DNA of 39,308 nucleotides from Oscillospiraceae bacterium (GCA_015063645.1 SVTS01000018.1:1-39308), one strand, 5' to 3'; positions 8,573 through 16,470 are shown, numbered from the stretch's first letter. Made by a program: numbers and translations. The notes: a model not told the origin generated them from the sequence alone.

Positions 8573-9136
8573 ATGAATATTATGATCGTCGGCGTCGGCG
8601 GACAGGGATCCCTGCTCGCATCCCGCCTCCTCGGGCGTGTGCTTACCGAGGAAGGACATGACGTCAAAGTTTCCGAAGTCCACGGCATGAGCCAGCGCGG
8701 CGGATCCGTGGTTACCTATGTAAAATGCGGCGAGAAAGTCGCCTCTCCCCTGATCGACCTCGGCGAAGCGGATTACATCATCTCCTTCGAGAAGCTGGAA
8801 GCCGCCCGCTACGCGTCCTACCTGAAAATCGGCGGACGCATCATTACCAACAACCAGCAGATCGATCCCATGCCCGTGATCACCGGCGCGGCTGCTTATC
8901 CCGCCGATGTGCTGGATCAGCTCCGCGCCAAAGGCGTGCAGATCGACGAAATGGATGCCCTCACCATGGCTGAATCCGCCGGCTCCGCCAAAGCCGTGAA
9001 CATCGTCCTCATGGGACGCCTCGCCCGCTACTTCGGCATCGCCCCCGAAAAATGGATCAACGCCCTGAAAGCCACCGTCGCCCCCAAGTTCTACGAGATG
9101 AACTGCAAGGCGTTCGAGCTGGGGTACAAGGCGTAA
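8573..9136 (+). CDS. iorB: Indolepyruvate:ferredoxin oxidoreductase, beta subunit
   Basis: 187 residues, the pyruvate ferredoxin oxidoreductase gamma-type domain. Rossmann-like GVGGQGSLLASRLLG lies at 7-21 and the family motif EVHGMSQRGGSV near 38-49. It partners IorA in aryl-pyruvate oxidation. ATG 8573 follows CGAAAGGAATAACCGT; the frame is open upstream only through repeat DNA. The low spacer and conserved pairing make an iorAB operon likely. A family A copy begins 9 nt after the stop. Confidence 0.94.
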   Translation: MNIMIVGVGGQGSLLASRLLGRVLTEEGHDVKVSEVHGMSQRGGSVVTYVKCGEKVASPLIDLGEADYIISFEKLEAARYASYLKIGGRIITNNQQIDPMPVITGAAAYPADVLDQLRAKGVQIDEMDALTMAESAGSAKAVNIVLMGRLARYFGIAPEKWINALKATVAPKFYEMNCKAFELGYKA

Positions 9137-9144
9137 GGGGAGGA

Positions 9145-9340
9145 CGCGGCGGGGCTCTGCCCCTGCACCCCGCCAAGGGCTGTGCCCTTGGATCCCATGG
9201 CAAATGCAGCCGTGGAGATTGTGCAGATTCGGGTGCCGCAAATACTTGCGGCACGAAAATGGCTTGCCAGACTTTTGCCGCGAATACTCGCGGCAGAAGC
9301 GCAGTCCGATTTCCGCTGACGCGGAAATTATCGCTAACCC
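9145..9340 (+). repeat. Family A element, copy 4
   Basis: Stem 1 at 9233-9254: GTGCCGCAA / TTGCGGCAC, loop ATAC. Stem 2 at 9276-9295: TGCCGCGA / TCGCGGCA, loop ATAC. Followed directly by family D with no B or C between, so A-D may be the basic unit. Confidence 0.85.
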
Positions 9341-9342
9341 AT

Positions 9343-9654
9343 CGCCGCCCGCAGGCGGCGTCTCCCCTCGATTGTTAGAATGCTATCTGTATTTACCGCT
9401 GACGGAACTGCGGCAATAATTAAAGATAGCGAACAATGAACCCACAAGCAAATAAACAGATTCAGCTGTCCAGCCGCCGCGCGCACGCGGCGTCGGTTGA
9501 GATGCGTATCAGCAAACTCACCGGTCTGAATCACGTCGATCAACCTGGGTCCAGGGGTCCGCAGACCCCTGGTCAACGTGGGAGGGGTCCGGGGAGGTAG
9601 CCCCTTGAGGGGGGCTGGCTCCCCGGCAGCTAAACGAACGCGTTTTCGATAGCG
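9343..9654 (+). repeat. Family D leader-like element, copy 2
   Basis: Ends 92 nt before paaK. Hairpins in order: CGCCGCC / GGCGGCG; GCTATCT / AGATAGC; CCGCCGCG / CGCGGCG; CCAGGGGTC / GACCCCTGG; AGCCCC / GGGGCT. Several stems differ from copy 1 with both arms changed. A second GATAGC near 9648-9653 could compete for the 5' GCTATC. Confidence 0.8.
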
Positions 9655-9746
9655 AAAAATTCCGCTGCACGAATCCCCCTACCCCCCACTCTCTAACCCA
9701 CACAAGCGAATCCCCATTCTATATAAAAAAAAAGAAGGTACCCCCC

Positions 9747-11057
9747 ATGGAAAAACGCTACTACCAAAGAGAAATCGAAACCATGCCCTATGAGCAGATG
9801 CGCGCACTCCAGAGCGAACGCCTCTGCAAGCAGGTGCGCCATGTTTGGGATAACGTCCCCTTCTATCGCGCAAAGATGGAAGAAAAGGGACTGACCCCCG
9901 ACGATATCAAGTCCGTGGATGATCTGCATAAGCTGCCCTTCATCTGTAAGGATGACCTGCGCGATCAGTACCCCTACGGTCTGCTGGCAAAACCGCTCTC
10001 CGACTGCGTCCGCATTCAGTCCACCTCCGGCACCACCGGTCGCCGCGTCGTGGCTTTCTATACCCAGAACGACGTAAACCTCTGGGAAGACTGCTGCGCC
10101 CGCGCCATTACCGCTGTCGGCGGCACGAACGAGGATGTCTGCCAGGTTGCATACGGCTACGGTCTGTTCACCGGCGGTCCCGGTCTGAACGGCGGTTCCC
10201 ATAAGGTAGGATGCCTGACACTGCCCATGTCCTCCGGCAATACCGAGCGCCAGATCCAGTTCATGATGGATCTGGGTGCCACCATCCTCTGCTGTACACC
10301 TTCCTATGCCGCTTATATCGGCGAAGCCCTCAAGGAAATGGGCTATAAGCCTGAGGATAATAAGCTGAAAGCCGGCATCTTCGGCGCAGAGCCCTGGACC
10401 AACGAAATGCGCCGCGACATTGAGAAATCCCTCGGCATCAAGGCATACGATATCTACGGTCTCACCGAGACCACCGGTCCCGGCGTGTCCTTCGAGTGCG
10501 AAGAGCAGACCGGCATGCACGTAAACGAAGACCACTTCATCCCCGAGATCATCGATCCCGACACCGGCGAGGTTCTGCCCGAGGGTGAGAAGGGCGAGCT
10601 GGTATTCACCTCCATCACCAAGGAGGCATTCCCGCTGCTCCGCTACCGCACCCGCGACATCTGCGTACTGAGCCGCAAAAAGTGCTCCTGCGGACGCACC
10701 CTGATCAAGATGGCGAAGCCCATGGGTCGCTCCGACGACATGCTGATCATCCGCGGCGTCAACGTATTCCCGTCCCAGATCGAGACAGTCCTGCTCAAGG
10801 AAGGCTACTCCCCCAACTACCAGATCGTGGTTGACCGCGTAAACAACACCGACACCTTTGACGTCAACGTGGAAATGACCCCCGAAATGTTCTCCGACAC
10901 CGTCAAGGGCACTCAGGCCGCCGAAGCCAAGCTCGTCAACGCCATGCTCAACATGCTCGGCATCCGCCCGAGCGTCCACCTCGTCGCTCCCAAGTCCATC
11001 ACCCGCAGCGAAGGCAAGGCTGTGCGTGTGGTTGACAAGCGCAAGCTGCACGATTAA
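9747..11057 (+). CDS. paaK: Phenylacetate-CoA ligase
   Basis: 436 residues, normal length for PaaK. The AMP-binding loop STSGTTG is at 92-98, then YGLTETTGPG and a C-terminal PaaK domain with GRSDDMLIIRGVNVFPSQIE. It forms phenylacetyl-CoA or another aryl-acyl-CoA from the acid, ATP and CoA; run in reverse within a fermentation it could conserve energy from IorAB products (inference). Context with iorAB and an ACT protein is a common anaerobic arrangement. The ATG is preceded by AGAAGGT at about 8 nt spacing. Confidence 0.93.
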   Translation: MEKRYYQREIETMPYEQMRALQSERLCKQVRHVWDNVPFYRAKMEEKGLTPDDIKSVDDLHKLPFICKDDLRDQYPYGLLAKPLSDCVRIQSTSGTTGRRVVAFYTQNDVNLWEDCCARAITAVGGTNEDVCQVAYGYGLFTGGPGLNGGSHKVGCLTLPMSSGNTERQIQFMMDLGATILCCTPSYAAYIGEALKEMGYKPEDNKLKAGIFGAEPWTNEMRRDIEKSLGIKAYDIYGLTETTGPGVSFECEEQTGMHVNEDHFIPEIIDPDTGEVLPEGEKGELVFTSITKEAFPLLRYRTRDICVLSRKKCSCGRTLIKMAKPMGRSDDMLIIRGVNVFPSQIETVLLKEGYSPNYQIVVDRVNNTDTFDVNVEMTPEMFSDTVKGTQAAEAKLVNAMLNMLGIRPSVHLVAPKSITRSEGKAVRVVDKRKLHD

Positions 11058-11065
11058 GAGAGGGG

Positions 11066-11372
11066 AGACGGCGGGGCTCTGCCCCGGTCCTGTCAAAAAC
11101 ATAGTCGTCTCGGGAGCTCGCGATGCTCACTCCCAAGACTCCTTGTTTTTTCCCTGTCCGCCCGCCCTTCATCCGCCACAGGCGGCGGGCGGTCGTACAG
11201 CCCCGGCAGGGGACACAGCCCCCTGCACCCCGATGCAAATGCAGCCATATAGTCTGTGCAGACTCGGGTGCCGCAAATCCTTGCGGCACAAAAATGGCTT
11301 GCCAGACTTTGGGCACGAATCCTCGTGCCCGAAGCGCAGTCCGATCACCGCTGAAGCGGGAATTTAACCTAA
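11066..11372 (+). repeat. Family A element, copy 5, interrupted by G
   Basis: Begins about 9 nt after the paaK stop. It is split at 11090-11200 by a family G insertion. Stem 1 at 11268-11289: GTGCCGCAA / TTGCGGCAC, loop ATCC. Stem 2 at 11311-11330: GGGCACGA / TCGTGCCC, loop ATCC. Confidence 0.8.
11090..11200 (+). mobile_element. Family G nested insertion, copy 1
   Basis: 111 bp bounded by CTGT / ACAG, with internal hairpins around GGGAG...CTCCC and CCGCC...GGCGG. Close relative at 13352-13462 interrupts a different point of another A copy, which suggests recent movement. No ORF of note. Confidence 0.6.
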
Positions 11373-11374
11373 CC

Positions 11375-11448
11375 GTAGGGGCGATTCACGAATCGCCCGT
11401 CGTACAGGTGAAACCAAACGAAACGGGCGCATCGTGATGCGCCCCTAC
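11375..11448 (+). repeat. Family B inverted-repeat element, copy 2
   Basis: 74 bp, nearly identical to copy 1 including GTCGTACAG in the centre. Lies between A and D upstream of the ACT gene. Confidence 0.8.
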
Positions 11449-11472
11449 GGGATAGCATCACCGCAAACCCAT

Positions 11473-11787
11473 CGCCGCCCGCAGGCGGCGTGTCTCCACC
11501 GAATAACAGAACGCTATCTTAAAAATACCGCTAAACGGAACTGAAGAATTAATCAAGATAGCGAACAATAAACCCACAGGCAAATAAACAAATTCAGCTA
11601 TCCAGCCGCGGCGCGCACGCCGCGTCGGTTGAGATGCGTCTCAGCAGACTCACCCACTCATGAACCCGTCGATCAACCCGGGTCCAGGGGACCGCAGTCC
11701 CCTGGCCGATGTGGGGGGAGTCCGAGGGGGTAGCCCTTCGGGAAGGGCTTGCCCCTCGGCAGCTGAACGAACGCGTTTTCGATAGCG
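11473..11787 (+). repeat. Family D leader-like element, copy 3
   Basis: Ends 67 nt before the ACT gene. Hairpins: CGCCGCC / GGCGGCG; CGCTATCTT / AAGATAGCG; CGCGGCG / CGCCGCG; CCAGGGGAC / GTCCCCTGG; AGCCCTTC / GAAGGGCT. The third stem is CGCGGCG where other copies have CCGCCGCG, with the partner arm changed to match. Confidence 0.82.
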
Positions 11788-11854
11788 TCCGACGACGCTG
11801 AAGCAAAATCCCCCCTCCCCCCCCCAATAAAACTCTACATATGGAGGTACCCCC

Positions 11855-12286
11855 ATGTCCATCAGACAGCTTTCCGTATTTGTTGAAAATCAGAAAGGCG
11901 CCCTCGCAGGCGTCCTGCATACCATCTCCGATGCCGGTATTGAACTCCGTGCCCTGTCCATCGCTGATACCAGCGATTTCGGCATCCTCCGCGTAATCAC
12001 CAGCGATAATTCCCGCGCCGCCCTTGCCCTGAGCGAAAACGGCGCCGTGTGCTCCGTCACCGATGTCGTCGCCGCCTGCGCCGATGATAAACCCGGCGGA
12101 CTCGCCGCCCTGCTTACCATCCTCTCCGAGGCAGGCATCGACGTGGAATACGTCTACGCATTCGTTGCCCAGACCGGCAAACACGCCTGGGTCGTTCTCC
12201 GCGTCAGCGATAACGCCGCCGCCGAGAAGGTTCTCACCGATGCAGGCATCACCCTGCTGAATGACGCCGACGTGGCGAATATCTGA
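11855..12286 (+). CDS. Tandem ACT-domain protein
   Basis: 143 residues forming two ACT folds: residues 1-70 (IRQLSVFVENQKGALAGVLHTISDAGI) and about 71-143 (KPGGLAALLTILSEAGIDVEYVYAFV). ACT domains bind amino acids. Proteins of this size next to paaK/iorAB are common in anaerobes and probably sense an aromatic or branched-chain amino acid, but no target is shown by the sequence. No catalytic domain is attached. GGAGGT at 11843-11848 is well placed for the ATG. The PHP gene follows 65 nt later without an intervening repeat, so the two are likely co-transcribed. Confidence 0.9.
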   Translation: MSIRQLSVFVENQKGALAGVLHTISDAGIELRALSIADTSDFGILRVITSDNSRAALALSENGAVCSVTDVVAACADDKPGGLAALLTILSEAGIDVEYVYAFVAQTGKHAWVVLRVSDNAAAEKVLTDAGITLLNDADVANI

Positions 12287-12351
12287 GAAAAACGGGGATG
12301 TGGGGGCTTTAGCCGCCACACCCCCGGAACAATTCCGAAAGGAAAACAACT

Positions 12352-13233
12352 ATGTCCGTATCCTTTGCCAACTGTCATTTTCATTCCATCTTTTCCGATG
12401 GCGATTATACGCCTGAGTGGCTGGTGGAGCATGCCAAAGCGCTGGGGCACCGCGCAGTGGTACTGACCGATCACGACACCATCCGCGGATGCTATTTTCT
12501 GCAGAAAGCCGCACGCCGTGCGGGTCTGCTTTCCCTGTCCGGATGCGAATTCACCACCCAGAGCGCGGTGGGCAATCCCCACCTGGTGGGAATCGATTTC
12601 AACACCGAGAACGTCCGCATGCGGAAGCTGCTGGAACGCATCTCGCCCATGCAGACCGAGCGCTCCCACCTGATGTTCGAGTGGGGACTGAAGCGCGGCA
12701 GCCTCCGCCCCGGCATCACCTGGCAGGACGTGCTGGACCGCTTCCCGGACAACAATTATTTCTGCAACAATCAGGTATTTGCGCTGATGGTGGAGCGCGG
12801 CATCTACAAGCCGGAGGAATACATGCCGGAATTCTTCATGCCGAACTTCTCCCACAAGCTGGTACTGGAGGATGATCTTGCCGCAGGCATCCGCGAGGTG
12901 CACTCCTGGGGAATCCCGGATCTGGAAGAGGTCATCGCCACGATCCGCCACGCCGGCGGTGTCCCCGTGATCGCCCATCCCCACAAGGCGGCGTCCAAAG
13001 CGGAAACCTACCTGAAAATGGGCGTCATGGGATTTGAAACCCATCACCCCGATCTGGACGCGGAGGACGAGGCATTCTTCGACGCGTTCTGCACCGAGCA
13101 CAGTCTCTACAAGCTGGGCGGCACCGACCACTCCGGTCCCATCGGCTGCCCCGCCCACGCCCACGTCCCCGCCGACAGCGGCGGCACCACCGAGGAAGAA
13201 TTCATGAAGCTGTATCGGAGAGAATTGGGGTAA
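12352..13233 (+). CDS. PHP-domain metal-dependent phosphoesterase
   Basis: 293 residues. PHP motifs are HFH at 9-11, D16, TDHD at 39-42, GVPVIAHPHK in the middle, ETHHPD and GGTDHSG near the C-terminus. These supply the metal ligands. Relatives act on nucleotide 3'-phosphates, on RNA ends (RNase AM/YciV-like) or on histidinol phosphate; this protein resembles the YciV-like group, but the substrate is not settled. The SD is GAAAGGAAAAC. Last ordinary-spaced gene of the ACT-PHP pair; an A copy starts about 13 nt after its stop. Confidence 0.85.
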   Translation: MSVSFANCHFHSIFSDGDYTPEWLVEHAKALGHRAVVLTDHDTIRGCYFLQKAARRAGLLSLSGCEFTTQSAVGNPHLVGIDFNTENVRMRKLLERISPMQTERSHLMFEWGLKRGSLRPGITWQDVLDRFPDNNYFCNNQVFALMVERGIYKPEEYMPEFFMPNFSHKLVLEDDLAAGIREVHSWGIPDLEEVIATIRHAGGVPVIAHPHKAASKAETYLKMGVMGFETHHPDLDAEDEAFFDAFCTEHSLYKLGGTDHSGPIGCPAHAHVPADSGGTTEEEFMKLYRRELG

Positions 13234-13245
13234 CGGGGGGAGGAC

Positions 13246-13568
13246 GGCGGGGCTCTGCTCGAGTTGGCTTCGCCAACTCGGTCACCCCGCCAAGGGCTGT
13301 GCCCTTGGATCCCATAGCAAATGCAGCCGTGGAGTCTGTGCAGAATCGGTTCTGTCGAAAACATAGTCGTCTCGGGAGCTCGCGATGCTCACTCCCGATA
13401 CTCCTTGTTTTCTCCCTGTCCATCCGCCCTTCGTCCGCCACAGGCGGCGGGCGGCTGTACAGCAGCGCAAATCCTTGCGCCGCAAAAATGGCTTGCCAGA
13501 CTTTGGGTGCGAATACTCGCACCCGAAGCGCAGTCCGATCACCGCTGAAGCGGGAATTACAGCTATCC
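13246..13568 (+). repeat. Family A element, copy 6, interrupted twice
   Basis: A mini-hairpin GAGTTGGC / GCCAACTC at 13261-13278 replaces part of the first GC-rich stem. Family G sits at 13352-13462. Stem 1 is slightly imperfect here (GCAGCGCAA / TTGCGCCGC, loop ATCC). Stem 2 is GGGTGCGA / TCGCACCC. Confidence 0.75.
13352..13462 (+). mobile_element. Family G nested insertion, copy 2
   Basis: 111 bp, CTGTCGAAAACATAGTCGTC to GTACAG. In this copy the first hairpin improves to TCGGGA...TCCCGA. Inserted just before stem 1 of its A host, unlike copy 1. Confidence 0.6.
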
Positions 13569-13653
13569 TGTAGGGGACGGCGCCCACGACGTCCCGCTGC
13601 ATAAAATTCCGCTGATCAATATTTGGTCAGCAAACGTAAACCTCACGCAAACC

Positions 13654-13728
13654 GTAGGGGCGATTCACGAATCGCCCGCCGAACAGGCAAAAAACAAACG
13701 AACCGGGCGCATCGTGATGCGCCCCTAC
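13654..13728 (+). repeat. Family B inverted-repeat element, copy 3
   Basis: 75 bp. Termini and both palindromes are conserved, while the central spacer has diverged (GCCGAACAGGC). Confidence 0.75.
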
Positions 13729-13754
13729 GGGACAGCGGAAATAACCGCTATCCC

Positions 13755-13842
13755 GTAGGGACCGGCGTCCCCGACGGTCCTTATCCCACGGTAAAGAAAT
13801 ACGAAATTTGTTCAGAGGACCGTCGAGGACGCCGGTCCCTAC
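13755..13842 (+). mobile_element. Family C inverted-repeat element, copy 1
   Basis: 88 bp bounded by GTAGGGACCGGCGTCC / GGACGCCGGTCCCTAC, with inner GACGGTCC / GGACCGTC. It differs from the copy at 15971 by one base. Probably a non-autonomous MITE-like element. Confidence 0.75.
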
Positions 13843-13843
13843 A

Positions 13844-13879
13844 CAAACGCGTCTACGCTATCGTCCGGCACCGCTGATC
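13844..13879 (+). repeat. Family D 3' remnant before the oxidoreductase gene
   Basis: AAACGCGTCTACGCTATCGTCC...CCGCTGA matches the last 30-40 bases of full D copies. It lies 50 nt before the start codon, where full D copies end. Confidence 0.5.
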
Positions 13880-13929
13880 GCAAATCCCCCCTCCCCCAAA
13901 AAAATTAACGAAAGGATCCCCCAGAAGCC

Positions 13930-15069
13930 ATGTCCATCTCCATCCTCCTCGTAGGTATCGGCGGCTACGCCTCCACCTACGTCAATCCCCTCCTGAACGG
14001 CGTCCGCGAAGACTGCATAATCGTCGGCTGCGCCGATCCGTTCCCGAATTCCTGCCCGCGCCTCGCGGAAATCAAAGAACGCGGTATCCCCGTTTTCGCC
14101 GATATGCAGGAATTCTTTGACGCCGGTCTTACCGCTGACCTCGCCGTCATTACTACCCCCATCCACCTCCATGCCAATCAGGTGAAACTCGCCCTTGCAC
14201 ACGGGTGCCATGTCCTGTGCGAAAAGCCCCTCTGCGGCGATATCCGCGATATCCCCGGCATGATCGAGGCAAGAGATGCCGCCGGTAAATACGTGGGCAT
14301 CGGCTATCAGTGGTCCCACAGCGACGCGATCATCGCTCTGAAAGAGGATATCCTCGCCGGCGTGTACGGCAAACCGAAACTGCTGAAAACCCTCGTCCTC
14401 TGGCCCCGGAATTTCAAGTATTATAAGCGCGGATGCGGCTGGGCAGGCAAAATCAAAAACGACGACGGCGCGCTCATTCTGGACAGCGTAGCCAATAACG
14501 CCACCGCCCATTACCTGCATAATATCCTCTTCGTTCTGGGTGATAAAATGGATACTGCCGCCGAGCCGACGGAAATCAAAGCCGTCCTCCGCCGTGCCAA
14601 TACGATCGAAAACTATGATACCTGCGCCCTGGAGATGAAATTTGCAGGCGGCGCGCGGGGGCTGTATCTGGTCACCCACGCTTCCGAGGGAACGCAGGAT
14701 CCGATTTTCGATTACGAATTCGAGAACGGACACATCCACTTTGAAGACGGCGAGGGCAAAAAGACCGTCCGCGGCGTGCTGAACGACGGCACCGAAAAGA
14801 TCTACGGCAATCCGTTCGATAATCAGGTGAATAAGCTCTGGCGTGCCGCCGACGCGGTTCTGGATCCCTCCGTGAAGCCGATCTGCGGCATCGAGACCGC
14901 AACACCCCACACGAACACCATCGCACGGATGCAGGATTGCGGCATCGAGAATTTCGCCGCCGATCAGATCAAACTGCGCGAGGACGAGAGCGGCGTGTAT
15001 GTCCCCGGTCTCGGCGAAGCCCTCCGCGCCTGCTATGACAACGCCGTTATGTGGGACGGGGAACTCTGA
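13930..15069 (+). CDS. Gfo/Idh/MocA family oxidoreductase
   Basis: 379 residues. The N-terminal Rossmann fold has LLVGIGGYAS at 6-15 and the family signature CEKPLCGD near 96-103, whose Lys is the usual catalytic residue; GYQWSHSDAI follows. The C-terminal half is the typical alpha/beta domain. These enzymes oxidise or reduce sugars, inositols and related compounds with NAD(P). The substrate is unknown. The GAAAGGATC SD sits about 9 nt before the ATG. It ends 38 nt from the stop of a convergent small gene, with a shared bidirectional terminator between. Confidence 0.87.
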   Translation: MSISILLVGIGGYASTYVNPLLNGVREDCIIVGCADPFPNSCPRLAEIKERGIPVFADMQEFFDAGLTADLAVITTPIHLHANQVKLALAHGCHVLCEKPLCGDIRDIPGMIEARDAAGKYVGIGYQWSHSDAIIALKEDILAGVYGKPKLLKTLVLWPRNFKYYKRGCGWAGKIKNDDGALILDSVANNATAHYLHNILFVLGDKMDTAAEPTEIKAVLRRANTIENYDTCALEMKFAGGARGLYLVTHASEGTQDPIFDYEFENGHIHFEDGEGKKTVRGVLNDGTEKIYGNPFDNQVNKLWRAADAVLDPSVKPICGIETATPHTNTIARMQDCGIENFAADQIKLREDESGVYVPGLGEALRACYDNAVMWDGEL

Positions 15070-15076
15070 TACATGA

Positions 15077-15105
15077 AAAAAAGGAGAGTACAACTCTCCT
15101 TTTTT
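15077..15105. terminator. Bidirectional Rho-independent terminator
   Basis: 13-bp stem, arms 15077-15089 and 15093-15105, core GGAGAGT / ACTCTCC with loop ACA. A-tract on one side and T-tract on the other let it serve both the oxidoreductase and the convergent minus-strand gene. Confidence 0.85.
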
Positions 15106-15107
15106 CT

Positions 15108-15590
15108 TTATCCGTTCCGTCTCTTGGGCCAGAGCGCGAACAGCAGCGCTGCCGCCGCGCCGATGATGACCACAGTCAGGATCACGCCGAACACGCCCAT
15201 GCCGTCCTTATCCGCATTGCCGGAGGAAGACTGCGCCGTGTCCGTCTCGCTGTCCGTGCCGCCGGCGGAATCCTTACCCGCCTGATCGGACTCGCTGTCC
15301 GCGCCCATCATGGATTCAACCGCGCCGGTTCCGGTATCGGATTCGACCACGCCGTCGCCGTTTGTGTCCCCGAGGGAGGAATCCGCCTCGCCGTCCCCGC
15401 CGGGAAGCACATCCTCGACGATGCTCTCCGCGCCCTCCATCAGCGAGGAATCCGCACCGCCGCCCGGCGCGGTACTGGTGGTATCCGCCATAGGGGATCG
15501 GGGAGAAAAAACAGGCGCCGCCGCCAGGCAGCTGAGCGTCAGAGACGCGGCAAGGGCGGCGCACACCGCCGCAAATTTCATAAATCTCAT
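15108..15590 (-). CDS. Small exported protein with C-terminal membrane anchor, unknown function
   Basis: 160 residues. Not recognised as a known family. An N-terminal signal peptide (MRFMKFAAVCAALAASLTLS) is followed by about 100 residues rich in Asp, Glu, Ser, Gly and Thr with several DS/SD repeats, then a hydrophobic segment near 133-152 (VFGVILTVVIIGAAAALLFAL) and a basic tail WPKRRNG. This predicts a protein facing outward and held by a C-terminal helix. Sortase LPxTG is absent. ATG 15590 was chosen because AAAGGCGG lies 7 nt upstream and the signal peptide starts there; the longer open frame upstream is repeat sequence. ATG 15581 is a possible alternative. Confidence 0.75.
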   Translation of the reverse strand: MRFMKFAAVCAALAASLTLSCLAAAPVFSPRSPMADTTSTAPGGGADSSLMEGAESIVEDVLPGGDGEADSSLGDTNGDGVVESDTGTGAVESMMGADSESDQAGKDSAGGTDSETDTAQSSSGNADKDGMGVFGVILTVVIIGAAAALLFALWPKRRNG

Positions 15591-15671
15591 AAAAATCCGC
15601 CTTTCACAAGTGAAAAAGATTATTTCAGAAATTAGTGTTGCCGCCCCCGCAAGGTTTATGCACCCCCGGCG

Positions 15672-15700
15672 TTGCTTTTTTTTGGAATTTGTGATATAAT
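15672..15700 (+). promoter_or_regulatory. Promoter reading into the A-C-D module before the RNHCP gene
   Basis: TTGCTT (15672-15677), 17-nt spacer, TATAAT (15695-15700). The predicted start near 15707 coincides with the start of family A copy 7. The next plus-strand start codon is at 16471, giving a leader of about 760 nt composed of repeats A, C and D. Confidence 0.6.
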
Positions 15701-15708
15701 GGGGGACA

Positions 15709-15911
15709 GGGGAGACGATTGCAGGGCTCTGCCCTGCACCCGGCAGGGGACGCAGCCCCCTGCACCCCATGGCAAATGAAGCCGTGGAGATGGTGCAGAA
15801 TCGGGTGCCGCAAATACTTGCGGCACAAAAATGGCTTGCCAGACTTTGGGCACGAATCCTCGTGCCCGAAGCGCAGTCCGATTTCCGCTGAAGCGGAAAT
15901 TATCGCTATCC
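15709..15911 (+). repeat. Family A element, copy 7
   Basis: Stem 1 at 15805-15826: GTGCCGCAA / TTGCGGCAC, loop ATAC. Stem 2 at 15848-15867: GGGCACGA / TCGTGCCC, loop ATCC. The third hairpin TTTCCGC / GCGGAAA (loop TGAA) follows. Confidence 0.85.
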
Positions 15912-15970
15912 CCTGACGAACAATTTCGCAGAAAAATATTTGTTTTGCAAACGATAATCACACACAAACT

Positions 15971-16058
15971 GTAGGGACCGGCGTCCCCGACGGTCCTTAT
16001 CCCACGGTAAGGAAATACGAAATTTGTTCAGAGGACCGTCGAGGACGCCGGTCCCTAC
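15971..16058 (+). mobile_element. Family C inverted-repeat element, copy 2
   Basis: 88 bp, identical to the copy at 13755 except one A/G change in the central spacer (AAAG versus AAGG). Same orientation and same A-C-D position. Confidence 0.8.
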
Positions 16059-16103
16059 AAAATAAATCGTCCGTCATCCGATCAAATTAACCTCCCCATA
16101 AAT

Positions 16104-16416
16104 CGCGCACTGCAGTGCGCGTCTCCCCTGTAATACCAGAACGCTATCCAAAAATCACCGCAAACGGAACTGCAATTGTAATCCAGATAGCGAACAATGA
16201 ACCCACAAGTAAATAAACAAATTCAGCTATCCAGCCGCCGCGCGCACGCGGCGTTGGTTGAAATGCGTCTCAGCAATCTCCCCGGTCTGAATCACGTCGA
16301 TCAACCCCGGGTCAAGGGGTCCGCAGACCCCTTGCCGACGTGGGGGGAGTCCGAGGGGGTAGCCCTTCGGGAAGGGCTTGCCCCTCGGCAAACTAACGTA
16401 CGCGTTTTCGATAGCG
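16104..16416 (+). repeat. Family D leader-like element, copy 4
   Basis: Ends 55 nt before the RNHCP gene. It opens with CGCGCAC / GTGCGCG (loop TGCA) in the position where copies 1-3 have CGCC-type stems. Then CGCTATC / GATAGCG, CCGCCGCG / CGCGGCG, CAAGGGGTC / GACCCCTTG, AGCCCTTC / GAAGGGCT. Confidence 0.82.
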
Positions 16417-16470
16417 GTCGCCCCCGCTGAACTAAATCCCCCTTCATCAAATAAAGAAAGGCTCCCCCAT

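Noticed and set aside
6001-16416. Could the repeats be a CRISPR array?
   Set aside because: Unit lengths are 74-310 bp, units differ in type, spacing is not regular, and no cas genes are present.
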